DNA of 64,000 nt from Sulfurospirillum halorespirans DSM 13726 (GTDB lineage: Bacteria; Campylobacterota; Campylobacteria; Campylobacterales; Sulfurospirillaceae): assembly GCF_001723605.1 (NCBI RefSeq), contig NZ_CP017111.1:1426001-1490000 (forward strand), in the 5' to 3' direction. The notes under the pieces are model-generated. The model made no database searches, was not told where the DNA came from, and saw nothing but the letters and a program-made list of their open reading frames with translations. Positions within the stretch are counted from its first letter, which is position 1. Each line of letters opens with the position of its first letter. Of this stretch, positions 26,555 through 36,145 are shown in pieces. The position numbers and the translations under genes were made by a program.

Positions 26555-27856
26555 TTAGTAATCCTTTCTTAATATAACGGTCGTGGATGATTGTGGAACC
26601 AAATAGGTCGTGACAGCTTTGATAATATCCTCTTTTTTCAGTGCATTGATGCCTTCTTCATAGGTTAATAATGGGGAGATGTTCCCCTTGGCATAATACG
26701 AGCCAAACAACGTTGCAAGCTCGCTTGAACTCTCTAAATTGTGTATGAAATCGGCTCGTGTGTTGATCTTGATCTTTTCAATATCGCGATCACTCACATC
26801 GCCTTTTTTAAGGCTTTCAATGATGTTTAAAATCTCTACTTCAACGCTCTCCGCTTTCACACCAGGGTTACAAACGGCTAAAAATAAGAAGACAGAGGGG
26901 TCTTTGGCTTCCATCGCGTAGCCATAGATTTGATTGACCAGTTTTTTCTCATCGACCAAAATTCGGTGAAGTTTACTGCTCTTTCCACTGCTTAGAAGTT
27001 CGCTTAAAGCAGATAATGCAACTTGATCTTTGTGTGCGAAGTTAGGGATTTTGTAGGCAATCGCCACCATTTCCACTTCGCTCTCTTTTTTAATGAGCAG
27101 GCGTTTTGCGCCATCTTGCTGTGGCTCGACTTGATGATGCGCTGCTGGAACAGAAGTCGCGTTTTTGATCTCGCCAAAGTATTTGGTAACGTTACTAAAT
27201 ACCTCTTCAGGCTCAATGTCACCTGCTACAACAACGATAGCATTTGAGGGTTGATAATACTTAGCGTGAAAACTACGAATATCTTCAATGCTCCAACTTT
27301 TAATGTCATTAATAAACCCAATCGGTGTCCAGTGATACGGATGATAGGTAAATGCGTTGTTGAAAAGTCTGAAGTAGAGATACCCAATCGGAGAGTTATC
27401 GGTTCTCCAAAGGCGCTCTTCAAGTACCACATTGCGCTCTGGTTGAAACTCTTCATCGGAGAGTTTAAGATTTTGCATCAGTTCTGCGAAAAGCTCTAAG
27501 GATTTTGGCAAGTTCTTGGAGGAACTTTTAATGTAGTAGTGTGTAAAATCAAACCCTGTAGAGGCGTTATTCACCCCACCAAATCCTTTGACGATTTCGT
27601 CAAATTCACCCGTTTTGAGGTTTTTGGTGGATTTGAAATTGAGATGCTCTAGCATGTGAGCAATGCCACTTTTCCCCATAATTTCATTGCCACTGCCGAC
27701 TTTGTAAAAAATATCTGTTGTGATGACATCACTTTTGTTGTGCATGGGAATGACAACGATTTGTAGACCATTCTCCAAGGTTTTGGTCAAGTGCTCAGGA
27801 AGTGAATTAGCCATCAATGCTCCTAAAAATATTAAAAATAGTAGTACCTTTTTCAT
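26555..27856 (-). CDS. M16 family zinc metallopeptidase, exported
   Basis: A 433-residue single-chain M16B-type peptidase. A signal peptide is visible ([18 protein letters not shown]), so it acts in the periplasm. The inverted zinc motif HxxEH is His67-Glu70-His71 in GIAHMLEHL, with a distal Glu in VVLEERLWR; the C-terminal half contains the conserved R/Y region near [10 protein letters not shown]. In relatives this gene stands next to dapA and pyrD, as here. Substrate unknown; PqqL/processing-peptidase-like names are only family labels. Confidence 0.88.
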   Translation of the reverse strand: MKKVLLFLIFLGALMANSLPEHLTKTLENGLQIVVIPMHNKSDVITTDIFYKVGSGNEIMGKSGIAHMLEHLNFKSTKNLKTGEFDEIVKGFGGVNNASTGFDFTHYYIKSSSKNLPKSLELFAELMQNLKLSDEEFQPERNVVLEERLWRTDNSPIGYLYFRLFNNAFTYHPYHWTPIGFINDIKSWSIEDIRSFHAKYYQPSNAIVVVAGDIEPEEVFSNVTKYFGEIKNATSVPAAHHQVEPQQDGAKRLLIKKESEVEMVAIAYKIPNFAHKDQVALSALSELLSSGKSSKLHRILVDEKKLVNQIYGYAMEAKDPSVFLFLAVCNPGVKAESVEVEILNIIESLKKGDVSDRDIEKIKINTRADFIHNLESSSELATLFGSYYAKGNISPLLTYEEGINALKKEDIIKAVTTYLVPQSSTTVILRKDY

Positions 27857-27862
27857 CTGTTA

Positions 27863-28927
27863 TCATCTCCTGTCGCTTCCTATAACTTCGTTAATATGCG
27901 TAAATCCATCTTGGTCCATACGCTCTAAAATGCCTAAATTGATCGCTCGATTGAGCGAAGGTCCTTTGAAAATGAAGGCTGAATAGACTTGGATCAAACT
28001 CGCCCCCGCTTTAAGCCTTCGGTACGCTTCATCGGCTGAGTCGATACCACCGACGGAAATAAGGGTCGTTTTACCGTAAAACTCTTTAGCAAGGGCTTCA
28101 AACATCGCAAAACTTTTCTCACACAACACTTTACCACTAATGCCACCAAAATCTTTGGCGTTGGGAAGCAAGGAGTAGTCAATCGTTGTGTTCGTTGCCA
28201 CGATGCCAGAAGCGCCATTTTCAAGCGCGGTTGAGCTTACATGTAAAGCATCATCCATCGCAAGATCGGGCGCAATTTTAAGTAAAACAGGTTTACATGT
28301 AAGCTCTTTTGCCATCACAAAAAGATCTTTAATAAACTGCTCATTTTGCAAATCTCTAAGGCCTGGTGTATTGGGAGAAGAGATATTGATGACCAAATAA
28401 TCACTCAAATCTTTAAAACGCTTAATCAATTTTTCGTAATCTTTGAGTGCATTTTCAGCCGTTGTCGTTTTATTTTTTCCAATGTTCGCCCCCAACGGTG
28501 TTGCAAAAGGGTAGAGGGTTTCGAGACGTTTACCCACTTTATACATGCCTTCATTGTTAAAACCCATCGCATTTTGGATGGACTCTTGCTCAACATAGCG
28601 AAACAATCGTGGTTTGGCATTGCCACTTTGTGGCTCAGGCGTAATCGTGCCATACTCAATATGCCCAAATCCAAGGGCTGTGAGCATTTTAATCATCGTT
28701 GCATTTTTATCAAATCCCGCGCCAAGACCGAGTGGATTGAAAAACGTTTTGCCAAAAAGATGCTGTTCAAGGCGTTTGTCGTGGATAAAAAAGCGCTCTG
28801 CTAAAGGTGTAAGGATAAAAGGTGTTAAATTAGCACCCTGTTTAAAGAAAAATTCTGCGATATGGTGTGCATTCTCTGGCGAGAAGTTAAACATACATTT
28901 TTTCATCAAACCAAAATAATCAACCAT
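27863..28927 (-). CDS. pyrD: Dihydroorotate dehydrogenase, class 2
   Basis: A 354-residue quinone-linked enzyme of pyrimidine synthesis. The N-terminal helix pair typical of membrane-associated class 2 is present, then NPLGLGAGFDKN, FGHIEYGTITPEPQ, and the catalytic serine region INISSPNTPGLRDLQ. FMN phosphate is bound by LISVGGIDSADEAY. Two TTACATGTAA copies (28237, 28293) are read LHV and TCK. It follows a clear promoter and starts the downstream dapA-fabL-pgsA-rseP-yggS run. Confidence 0.96.
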   Translation of the reverse strand: MVDYFGLMKKCMFNFSPENAHHIAEFFFKQGANLTPFILTPLAERFFIHDKRLEQHLFGKTFFNPLGLGAGFDKNATMIKMLTALGFGHIEYGTITPEPQSGNAKPRLFRYVEQESIQNAMGFNNEGMYKVGKRLETLYPFATPLGANIGKNKTTTAENALKDYEKLIKRFKDLSDYLVINISSPNTPGLRDLQNEQFIKDLFVMAKELTCKPVLLKIAPDLAMDDALHVSSTALENGASGIVATNTTIDYSLLPNAKDFGGISGKVLCEKSFAMFEALAKEFYGKTTLISVGGIDSADEAYRRLKAGASLIQVYSAFIFKGPSLNRAINLGILERMDQDGFTHINEVIGSDRR

Positions 28928-28956
28928 CTTCGATTTCCTTCAATATTAAGTACGCG

Positions 28957-28962
28957 ATTATA
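28957..28962 (-). promoter_or_regulatory. -10 element of pyrD
   Basis: TATAAT on the minus strand, 29 bp before the pyrD start, in the 74-bp gap after msbA. It is the main interruption of an otherwise near-continuous minus-strand gene run, so pyrD and the following six genes may form their own transcript. Confidence 0.5.
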
Positions 28963-29001
28963 CCCCATTAAAGATAAAAGATGGTTGATTTTTGGGCAGT
29001 T

Positions 29002-30717
29002 TTAGTGTTGCAGACCTTTTAGATTGAGGTACTCTTTCGAGCTGTTTAAGAGCTCTTCGTCGCTGCCTATGGCAGAAATTTTACCGTGCTTGAGCAGGAC
29101 GATTTTGTCGGCTTTTTTAATCGTGCTCAAACGGTGCGCGATCACAAAGGTAATCTTGTCTTTAATCAGATATTCAATTGCTTCGGTGATTTTTTGCTCA
29201 CTGTGTGAATCAAGTGCTGAAGTGGCTTCATCCAAAATAAGCACTTGCGGATTGGTGTAAATGGCACGTGCAATGGCGATGCGCTGGCGTTGACCGCCTG
29301 AAAGATTGGTGCCAAATTCATCCAAATGGGTATGAATTCCCAGCGGCAGATTTTGTACAAACTCGTACGCATTGGCTTTTTGAAGCGCATCAATGACGTT
29401 GGCTTCATTAACCTCTTTGCCATACGCCACGTTCGCTGCAATGGTGTCGTGAAAAATGTAAACGCGCTGTGTGACCATCGCAATATTATGACGAAGATTG
29501 TGCAAATTGAAGGATTTAAGATCCATGCCATTGATGGTGATAGATCCCTTGCTGGGGTCGTAAAAGCGCATCAGCATATTCATAAGTGAACTCTTTCCTC
29601 CACCACTATCGCCAATAAGCGCGATCATTTCACCTGATTTTGTCTCAAGTGTTACCTCATTTAAAGCCTGTTTTTCGCCGTACGAGAGCGAAACATTCTC
29701 AAAGGTGATGGTCTCAATTTTGGAAGGAATTTCTTCTTTCCCATCGGTAATAGAAGGGATTTGATCCAACAAGAAGAAAATGCGCTCGCTTGCCACAATA
29801 GCATCTTGCATCTTATTGTAAAGGCCTGAGATCTTTTTGATAGGGGTGTAGAGCATAAAAAGAGCCGTTAAAAAAGAGAAAAAGGAGCCCACACTCATCG
29901 TGCCATCGATGACTTCATTGCCACCAACGATAATGACAACCGCAACACCAATGGAGCCTAGTGTCTCCATAATGGGGCTGACGAGTTCATTGACTTTAAC
30001 CGATTTCATTGTAAGTTTAAAATAGCGTTCATTGTCTTTTTTAAAGAGCGAATGTTCGTAGCCTTGGGCATTATTGGCTTGAATGATTTCAATATTGTTG
30101 AAAATTTCACTCAGTTTTGCGGTAATGTCAGAGACTTTTTCTTGAGAAGCGCGTGAAACTTTTTTCATGCGTTTTGAAAGTTTGCTGAGCGGATAAATAG
30201 CCAACGGCATGATAATCAACGCATAAAAAGCAAGCTCAGGGCTTTGATAAATGACAACGCCCACAAGCCCAAAAATAGTCAATGTCTCGCGTAAAAATTC
30301 AGGAATAAGATTGGAAACAACGGTTCTAACACGCTCAACATCATTGGTATTACGACTGATAAGCTCGCCCGTTCGGTACTCATGAAAAAACGTGAGGTCG
30401 AGTTTTAAAAGATTTTCTAAAATGTTTTCACGAAAACGTTTGATAATATCTTGCCCAATATACGCCGTAAAGTAAGCTTGCATGTAACGCCCCGCCTCTT
30501 TGGTCGCGTAGACGGCGATGATCGCATAGGGTAAGAGTTGCAGCATCTCTTTATCTTTGGCGATGAAAATTTCATCCAAAAGAGGCTTCACCAAATACGC
30601 CGAATACGCCGTTCCACCACTGGAAAGCACCATGCCTAAAATGGCTAAAAGAAAGTAGGGAATATAGTCTTTAAAAAAAGGAAAAAACCGTGCGAGAACA
30701 CCTTTAATACTGAGCAT
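29002..30717 (-). CDS. msbA: Lipid A/phospholipid ABC exporter MsbA-type
   Basis: A 571-residue half-transporter: six membrane spans in residues 1-315 and an ABC ATPase in 335-571. Walker A is GDSGGGKSS, the signature is LSGGQRQRIAIARA, and Walker B is VLILDEATSALD, followed by the H-loop AHRLST. It flips lipid A-core or similar lipids across the inner membrane. Its neighbours murJ and pgsA support an envelope role, although other lipid substrates are possible. Confidence 0.9.
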   Translation of the reverse strand: MLSIKGVLARFFPFFKDYIPYFLLAILGMVLSSGGTAYSAYLVKPLLDEIFIAKDKEMLQLLPYAIIAVYATKEAGRYMQAYFTAYIGQDIIKRFRENILENLLKLDLTFFHEYRTGELISRNTNDVERVRTVVSNLIPEFLRETLTIFGLVGVVIYQSPELAFYALIIMPLAIYPLSKLSKRMKKVSRASQEKVSDITAKLSEIFNNIEIIQANNAQGYEHSLFKKDNERYFKLTMKSVKVNELVSPIMETLGSIGVAVVIIVGGNEVIDGTMSVGSFFSFLTALFMLYTPIKKISGLYNKMQDAIVASERIFFLLDQIPSITDGKEEIPSKIETITFENVSLSYGEKQALNEVTLETKSGEMIALIGDSGGGKSSLMNMLMRFYDPSKGSITINGMDLKSFNLHNLRHNIAMVTQRVYIFHDTIAANVAYGKEVNEANVIDALQKANAYEFVQNLPLGIHTHLDEFGTNLSGGQRQRIAIARAIYTNPQVLILDEATSALDSHSEQKITEAIEYLIKDKITFVIAHRLSTIKKADKIVLLKHGKISAIGSDEELLNSSKEYLNLKGLQH

Positions 30718-32115
30718 TTAGTTGACCTTTTCCCATTGTGTTCCTTGTGCTGTGTCCATGAGTTGAATCGCTTTGGCTTCCAAAAGCGTGCGAATCTCAT
30801 CCGCTTTAGCAAAATCTTTCGCTTTTTTAGCAACAGTGCGTTGTTCGATCAATGCCTCAATCTCCGCTTTTTCGGCCTCACTCACTCCAATTTGAAAATA
30901 CATGTAAGGATTGTAAAGTCCAATGCCAAGGAGGGATTCTATCCACTGTAAATTGGCATGGGTTGTGGCTTTGAGCACTTTGTCTTTGGGATTGGCATCA
31001 AGCGTTTCATTGGCTGAGGAGATCATCTCATCCAAACTTGCTAAGGCTTTTGAGATGTTGAGATCATCGCTCAAAGATTCAAGCATTGCCTCTTTAAAAC
31101 TCATCGAAACCTCACTTGGCGTGCTTTCAAAGACTCGTTTTTTGAGACGATACAGTTTATCAAGACGTTTTTTTGTGTTGAGAAGATCCTCTTCTGCAAA
31201 GTTAAAATTAGCCCTGTAGTGCGTTGCAAGCAGGTAAAAACGAAGCACTTCGCCGCTGTAAATCGCTAAGGCATCTTTGAGAAAGAAGCTATTGCCAAGA
31301 GATTTGCTCATCTTCTCGCCGCTAATCGTTACAAAGCCATTGTGCATCCAGTATTTTGCCAACTCTTGATCGCTTTTGCACCTCGTTTGCGCCGCTTCAT
31401 TTTCATGGTGAGGAAAGAGAAGATCTGCGCCTCCAGCGTGAATATCGATCTGAAAATCACCACTGCTAGCAAGGTGTTTTTCGATCATTGCCGAACATTC
31501 AATGTGCCAGCCAGGACGTCCCACACCAAATGGAGCAGGGTAGCTTGGTTCATTGGCTTTGGAGAATTTCCACAGTGCAAAATCTTTTTGGTCTTTTTTC
31601 TCCTCTTTTTGTTCTACCCGTGATTGGGAGGCATCATCTTCAAGGATTCTGTGGCTTAAGGAGAGGTACTTAGCATCTTTTGCCGTATCAAAATAGATAC
31701 CATCACTTGTTGCATACGCGACTTCTTTATCCAGCATTGAGGTGACAAACAAAATGATCTCCGCAACGCTCTCCGTCGCCTTTGGCTCAATGTCGGCATC
31801 GTTTACATGTAAAGCGTGCATCTCGTTTTTATAGCGCTCAATGTAAAAGGAGGTGATCTCTTCGAGTGATTTACCACTCTCTTTCATTTTATGAATAATT
31901 TTATCATCAATGTCGGTGAAGTTTTTAACAAACGTGACGGTATATCCTAGTGCTGTAAACACACGACGCAAAAGATCAAATGCAATCGCACTTCTAGCAT
32001 GTCCTAAGTGCGCATCATCATAGACCGTTGGACCGCAGACATAGATTTTAACTTCGTTTTCTTTAAGGGGGATAAACGGTACTTTTTTCTTCTGTACCGA
32101 ATCATATATAAGCAT
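30718..32115 (-). CDS. cysS: Cysteinyl-tRNA synthetase
   Basis: A 465-residue class I synthetase. I chose ATG 32115 (MLIYDSVQKKKVPF) with AAGGA upstream, overlapping murJ by 14 bp; an earlier in-frame codon at 32157 would run further into murJ. The zinc ligands include Cys in KIYVCGPTVYD, WHIECSAM and HHENEAAQ; HLGHARS is the HIGH motif and EKMSKSLGN the KMSKS motif. Length matches the family. A TTACATGTAA copy at 31803 is read LHV. Confidence 0.96.
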   Translation of the reverse strand: MLIYDSVQKKKVPFIPLKENEVKIYVCGPTVYDDAHLGHARSAIAFDLLRRVFTALGYTVTFVKNFTDIDDKIIHKMKESGKSLEEITSFYIERYKNEMHALHVNDADIEPKATESVAEIILFVTSMLDKEVAYATSDGIYFDTAKDAKYLSLSHRILEDDASQSRVEQKEEKKDQKDFALWKFSKANEPSYPAPFGVGRPGWHIECSAMIEKHLASSGDFQIDIHAGGADLLFPHHENEAAQTRCKSDQELAKYWMHNGFVTISGEKMSKSLGNSFFLKDALAIYSGEVLRFYLLATHYRANFNFAEEDLLNTKKRLDKLYRLKKRVFESTPSEVSMSFKEAMLESLSDDLNISKALASLDEMISSANETLDANPKDKVLKATTHANLQWIESLLGIGLYNPYMYFQIGVSEAEKAEIEALIEQRTVAKKAKDFAKADEIRTLLEAKAIQLMDTAQGTQWEKVN

Positions 32116-33511
32116 GAATAAGTTCCTTTGCATAGCGTAAAATGCCCCATTCCACAAGAAGGAGCGCTACTAATATAAGTGTTTTTTTACTATACAGTAT
32201 AGCAAAAAACTTCGCTAGCCCAAACGAGCGAAGGGTAAAAAAGAGCAAAATAAACGCCGACAAGGAGCCAGCAAGTGCTAGTCCTGCCGCGCCCATGGGC
32301 TTGATCAGCGAAAATGAGAAGATAAGATTGGCGGCAAGTGCATACATCGCGATGATGGCCGCCTCTTTTTGGCGCATTCTCGCATACAGCCACAATGAAA
32401 AAAGTTTAGAAAGCCCAAAAGGGATCAGTCCGATCATGTACATCCCAAGCACAAACCCTGTATTGGCGGTGTCTTGCTTTGAAAATGAGCCATGCTCAAA
32501 GAGTAACCAAACGATTTCATCGCTGAGCATAAAGCCTCCCAGCGTAGAGGTCGTGAGTAAAAACGCTAACAGCCAAAAACCTTGAGAAAGAAGGTTGAAA
32601 GCCTCTTCTTCTTTGTCTGCTTTGAGTAATCGGGTCATTCTAGGAAAAAGACCCGTCGTAAGCGCAATCGCAAAAAGAGCCAACGGGAGTTGAAAAATAC
32701 GGTTCCCATAGTAAAGATAGCTGATACTGCCTGTCACGAGAAAACTTGCTAATGTTGTGTCGACAAATGAGACAATTTGCGGTGTTGAATTTCCAATAAC
32801 CGAGTGCCAAAAGGAGAGGTTAAAGCTTTTACGACTCTCTTCTAATGCCGCATCTTTTTTGTGGCGGTACTTAAACCCAAGGGCTAAAAATTTGAAAAAG
32901 CGATCTCTTTTAAGTGCCAAAAGATGCGCGATGACTTGCAAAAGTCCACCGACTAAAACACCATAACTTAAAGCATACACAATCGTTTTACGGTCATAAT
33001 TTTGAAATAAAAGCAGTGCTGTGATCATTCCAATGTTCAGCAGTGCGGTGGAAAAAGCAGTGACTGCGAAATGGTGTTTGTATTGGAGCAGTGAGCCAAA
33101 AAGCGTGACACAAAAGATAAGTGGCAGGTAATAAAAGTTAATCGCAACAAACGGGGCGGAGAGTGCTACGGTTTCATCATCAAAACCAAAGGCAATCATT
33201 TTGGCAAAAAATTCACTAAAAATTGTGACGATTAATGAGAAGATAATGAGGAAAAGTAAAAATCGTGAGAAAATGGTATAGGTAAAAAGTGCCTTGCGCG
33301 GTGATTTGATAAAACTGGGAATAAAACTTTGTGTAAACGCACCTTCAGCGAAAATACGACGAAAAAGATTGGGAAATTTAAAGGCAACAAAGAAAATGTC
33401 GCTGTAAATATTAGCCCCTAAAATAGAAGCACTCAGCATATCTCGAATAAATCCAAAGATACGTGAGACCAGTGTTCCGATACTGTTTGTGAAAAATGAT
33501 TTTATAAGCAT
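32102..33511 (-). CDS. murJ: Lipid II flippase MurJ (MviN)
   Basis: A 469-residue membrane protein of the MOP/MviN family with about 13-14 hydrophobic helices. The start MLIKSFFTNSIGTLVSRIFGFIRDMLSASILG is the classic MurJ N-terminus with the conserved Arg in GFIRD, and LFRRIFAEGAFTQSFIP is the second signature. It moves lipid II across the inner membrane for peptidoglycan synthesis. It heads the minus-strand envelope run and is divergent from the FapA-like gene. Confidence 0.94.
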   Translation of the reverse strand: MLIKSFFTNSIGTLVSRIFGFIRDMLSASILGANIYSDIFFVAFKFPNLFRRIFAEGAFTQSFIPSFIKSPRKALFTYTIFSRFLLFLIIFSLIVTIFSEFFAKMIAFGFDDETVALSAPFVAINFYYLPLIFCVTLFGSLLQYKHHFAVTAFSTALLNIGMITALLLFQNYDRKTIVYALSYGVLVGGLLQVIAHLLALKRDRFFKFLALGFKYRHKKDAALEESRKSFNLSFWHSVIGNSTPQIVSFVDTTLASFLVTGSISYLYYGNRIFQLPLALFAIALTTGLFPRMTRLLKADKEEEAFNLLSQGFWLLAFLLTTSTLGGFMLSDEIVWLLFEHGSFSKQDTANTGFVLGMYMIGLIPFGLSKLFSLWLYARMRQKEAAIIAMYALAANLIFSFSLIKPMGAAGLALAGSLSAFILLFFTLRSFGLAKFFAILYSKKTLILVALLLVEWGILRYAKELIHAYI

Positions 33512-33531
33512 TTAGAATTTTATCTAAATAA

Positions 33532-33541
33532 CGTTTAAACG
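33532..33541. repeat. Palindrome CGTTTAAACG between murJ and the FapA-like gene
   Basis: A perfect 10-bp palindrome in the 136-bp divergent gap, flanked by two TTTATCTA direct repeats (near 33519 and 33547). It could be an operator for either gene, or the two repeats could simply reflect AT-rich promoter sequence. Nothing else is recognisable in the gap besides a weak ribosome site for the plus-strand gene. Confidence 0.3.
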
Positions 33542-33647
33542 AAATTTTTATCTATTTTTCGCTAAGATAAGCAACATTTATATCACATTTGTCGATATTT
33601 AATTCAGAGCATTATTAGGGCTCATACAAAAACTGAGGTACATAACA

Positions 33648-35579
33648 TTGGGGCTATTTGACAAAATCAAGGGAACTCATACCGACGAGGCGAAGCAAAA
33701 CGATGGTGGAACCTCTGAATTTAAATCCATTGTTATTGACACCACAAATGTCATCAAAGAAGTAAAAAATGTTGCTATTGCGAATCATCTGAAAGTAACG
33801 GATCTTACTTTCACACTGCTTCGCACGACCACTTACTACAGTGATGAAAAGAGCGAAAATAATGAAATGAATGAGGATGAGCTCAAACTCTTGCACGATG
33901 ATGGTTTCTTACTCAATCCCAATCTTAAACTCACGCAGCACTATCGCATTGAGATTTATAAAATTGACGATCAAGAGGACGATCATACACCACTTCCTGA
34001 TATAACACTGAGCGGTAATAAAAGCCTTACTAAGATTATTGCGATGGTTGCGAAAAGCAATGATGTGCGATTTACCCCGAAACTTGAAGAGAAGATGATT
34101 GAAGATATTCAGATCAAAAAGATCAAAGCGGGTATTTTGGTAGGCATTCGTGACCAAAACATGCACAAAGAGGTCAAAAAAATTGTCGCAAATATTCGCG
34201 TTAATGGCATTATTGATCAAAATCAGACCTTTGTTGTGTGTCAAGGTGTGGATGAAATCCCTTGTGTGAATGACGATCTGATCTTTCATTATAAAAAGAA
34301 AATTAATGCGAAAAGCAGCGATGGAAAAGTGGACTATTCCAAGCGAGGATTTGTTTTAGCCGTAGATAAAGATGAGTGCATTATTGAGTACATTAAACCG
34401 CAAGTTGGTATGCCTGGGCGTAATTGCAGGGGTGCTTTTATTCCTGTAAAAGAGCCTCGAAAAGCCAATGATGCTCCTATTTTGATCACCCCTAATTTGA
34501 CGAAAAAAGAGAGCGAAACGAGCATCAAATACATTGCCAACCGTGGTGGTTATGTCAATTTTGACAAAGGTACCTACGATATTCAAGATCAGATGGAGAT
34601 TAACGAGATTAGCTTTAAATCCACGGGATCTATCGATGCAAGTTTGGGCTCAAACATCAAGATCAACATCAAAGAAAAAGACATTCTTAAAGATGCCATT
34701 GGTGCGGGAATGAGTGTGGAAACTACTGAAGTGCATGTGGACGGTAACATCGGAAGTGGCGCTAAAATTAAAGCAAAAATCGCTGAAATTGGTGGGCAAA
34801 CCCATCAAAGCTCTTACATTGAAGCCGATAAAATCATCATCGCAGTTCACCGTGGCGAAGCCAATGGTATTGATGTTGAAATTGACCGTTTAGAAGGCGG
34901 CAAAGTGGTTGGCGATACTGTACATGTAAAACATATGATCGGCGGTGAAATAATCGCCAAGATTGTCAAAATCGACAATCTTATGTCGAACGCCAAAATA
35001 ACGGCTTCGGAAATTTTAGAAGTGACGGAGCTTAAGGGAACCAATAACAAATTTATCATTGATCCAAGCGTGACCAAAGAGTTTAATGAGCTCATTGAGT
35101 CGATCAATAAAAAGATCGAAAAGCTTGAAGAAGAGCTCAAAGCTTTTCCAAGGCAGTTAAGTTCTAAAAAAGAGTTTATTGATAAAAATAAACCGATGGC
35201 AGAGATGGTCAAAGAGAAGATTATGGAGCTTAAGCGAACCGGCGTTGAGCCTCCTATGACACTTTTTGCCAAGATCAAGGATTTTCAAGAAAAAGTGATT
35301 GATTACAACACCTTTTTGCAAACGTTTAAAGATAAAAAAGAGGAGTTGCAAGAGTACCGAGAAGAGCTCAATCGCGTTCAAAATAAGGTCTTCTCTGCCA
35401 AAATCATCAACCATTCGGCGTGGAAAGAGTTTAACGAAGTGCGCTTTAGACTGATTTATCCGCCAAAAGATGTGACCTACAATCCTAAGGAGCGCGAAAT
35501 CGCACGTGAAATTACGCTCAAAGATATGGGAACCGGTGAACACAGAGTGATGCGCTCAACGGAGTACAGCAACAAATGA
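33648..35579 (+). CDS. FapA (DUF342) family protein
   Basis: A 643-residue protein starting at TTG 33648, with GAGG 10 bases upstream. The central region (about 225-450) is the DUF342/FapA beta-helix: GKVDYSKRGFVLAVDKDECIIEYIKPQVGMPGRNCRG, GGYVNFDKGTY, VHVDGNIGSGAKIKAK, RLEGGKVVGDTVHVKHMIGGEI. The C-terminal part (about 480-600) is a charged coiled coil (SINKKIEKLEEELKA..., DKKEELQEYREELNR). Some FapA proteins help place polar flagella in gamma-proteobacteria; that role here is unproven. The stop overlaps ruvA (ATGA). A one-mismatch palindrome copy (GTACATGTAA) is at 34920. Confidence 0.8.
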   Translation: MGLFDKIKGTHTDEAKQNDGGTSEFKSIVIDTTNVIKEVKNVAIANHLKVTDLTFTLLRTTTYYSDEKSENNEMNEDELKLLHDDGFLLNPNLKLTQHYRIEIYKIDDQEDDHTPLPDITLSGNKSLTKIIAMVAKSNDVRFTPKLEEKMIEDIQIKKIKAGILVGIRDQNMHKEVKKIVANIRVNGIIDQNQTFVVCQGVDEIPCVNDDLIFHYKKKINAKSSDGKVDYSKRGFVLAVDKDECIIEYIKPQVGMPGRNCRGAFIPVKEPRKANDAPILITPNLTKKESETSIKYIANRGGYVNFDKGTYDIQDQMEINEISFKSTGSIDASLGSNIKINIKEKDILKDAIGAGMSVETTEVHVDGNIGSGAKIKAKIAEIGGQTHQSSYIEADKIIIAVHRGEANGIDVEIDRLEGGKVVGDTVHVKHMIGGEIIAKIVKIDNLMSNAKITASEILEVTELKGTNNKFIIDPSVTKEFNELIESINKKIEKLEEELKAFPRQLSSKKEFIDKNKPMAEMVKEKIMELKRTGVEPPMTLFAKIKDFQEKVIDYNTFLQTFKDKKEELQEYREELNRVQNKVFSAKIINHSAWKEFNEVRFRLIYPPKDVTYNPKEREIAREITLKDMGTGEHRVMRSTEYSNK

Positions 35580-36133
35580 TAGTAGGAATTGAAGGACACG
35601 TCGTTAAAAAAGAGGTGACGTTTGTTCATATTAAAACCGCTTCAGGACTGACTTATAAAGTCTTTGTCTCCTTGGTCTGCATTGGAAAGATTACCACCGA
35701 TGTGATAGCGTTACATGTAAGCCAAATTATCCGCGAAGATCAGCACAGTTTGTACGGATTTATCGATGAAAATGAGAAAAAAGTGTTTGATACATTGATT
35801 AAACTCAATGGCATTGGCCCTTCAACGGCTTTGGCGGTTTGCTCTACACTCAGTCCTGATGATTTTGCGCAAGCCTTGGTGAGTCAAAATGTGCAAGCCT
35901 TTCAAAAGGTTCCAGGCATTGGCCCTAAAAGTGCCAAGCGCATCTTAGTGGAACTCAGTGATTTTTCATTGCAATTAAACTATGATGATCACAGCTCTGG
36001 AAGCATGATCGAAGCCTCTTTGGCACTTGAAAGCCTTGGATTTAAGAAAGAGATGATTAAAAAAGTCCTGAGCACCTGTCAGGGAGTTGATACCCAAACA
36101 CTGATCAAAGAAGCTCTTAGAAAGCTTAGTTAA
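35576..36133 (+). CDS. ruvA: Holliday junction DNA helicase subunit RuvA
   Basis: A 185-residue RuvA. The N-terminal OB fold (MIVGIEGHVVKKEVTFVHIKT) is followed by two helix-hairpin-helix motifs, LIKLNGIGPSTALAVCS and FQKVPGIGPKSAKRILVEL, and a C-terminal RuvB-binding domain (SLALESLGFKKEMIKKVLS). It binds four-way junctions and targets the RuvB motor. Start overlaps the FapA-like gene stop by 4 bases. A TTACATGTAA copy at 35711 is read LHV. Confidence 0.95.
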   Translation: MIVGIEGHVVKKEVTFVHIKTASGLTYKVFVSLVCIGKITTDVIALHVSQIIREDQHSLYGFIDENEKKVFDTLIKLNGIGPSTALAVCSTLSPDDFAQALVSQNVQAFQKVPGIGPKSAKRILVELSDFSLQLNYDDHSSGSMIEASLALESLGFKKEMIKKVLSTCQGVDTQTLIKEALRKLS

Positions 36134-36145
36134 CAAAGGAAGAAA

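Noticed and set aside
34847-35278. Minus-strand frame opposite the FapA-like gene with hydrophobic, serine-rich translation
   Set aside because: Such translations arise from antisense reading of Lys/Glu-rich coiled coil; no start signal is seen.
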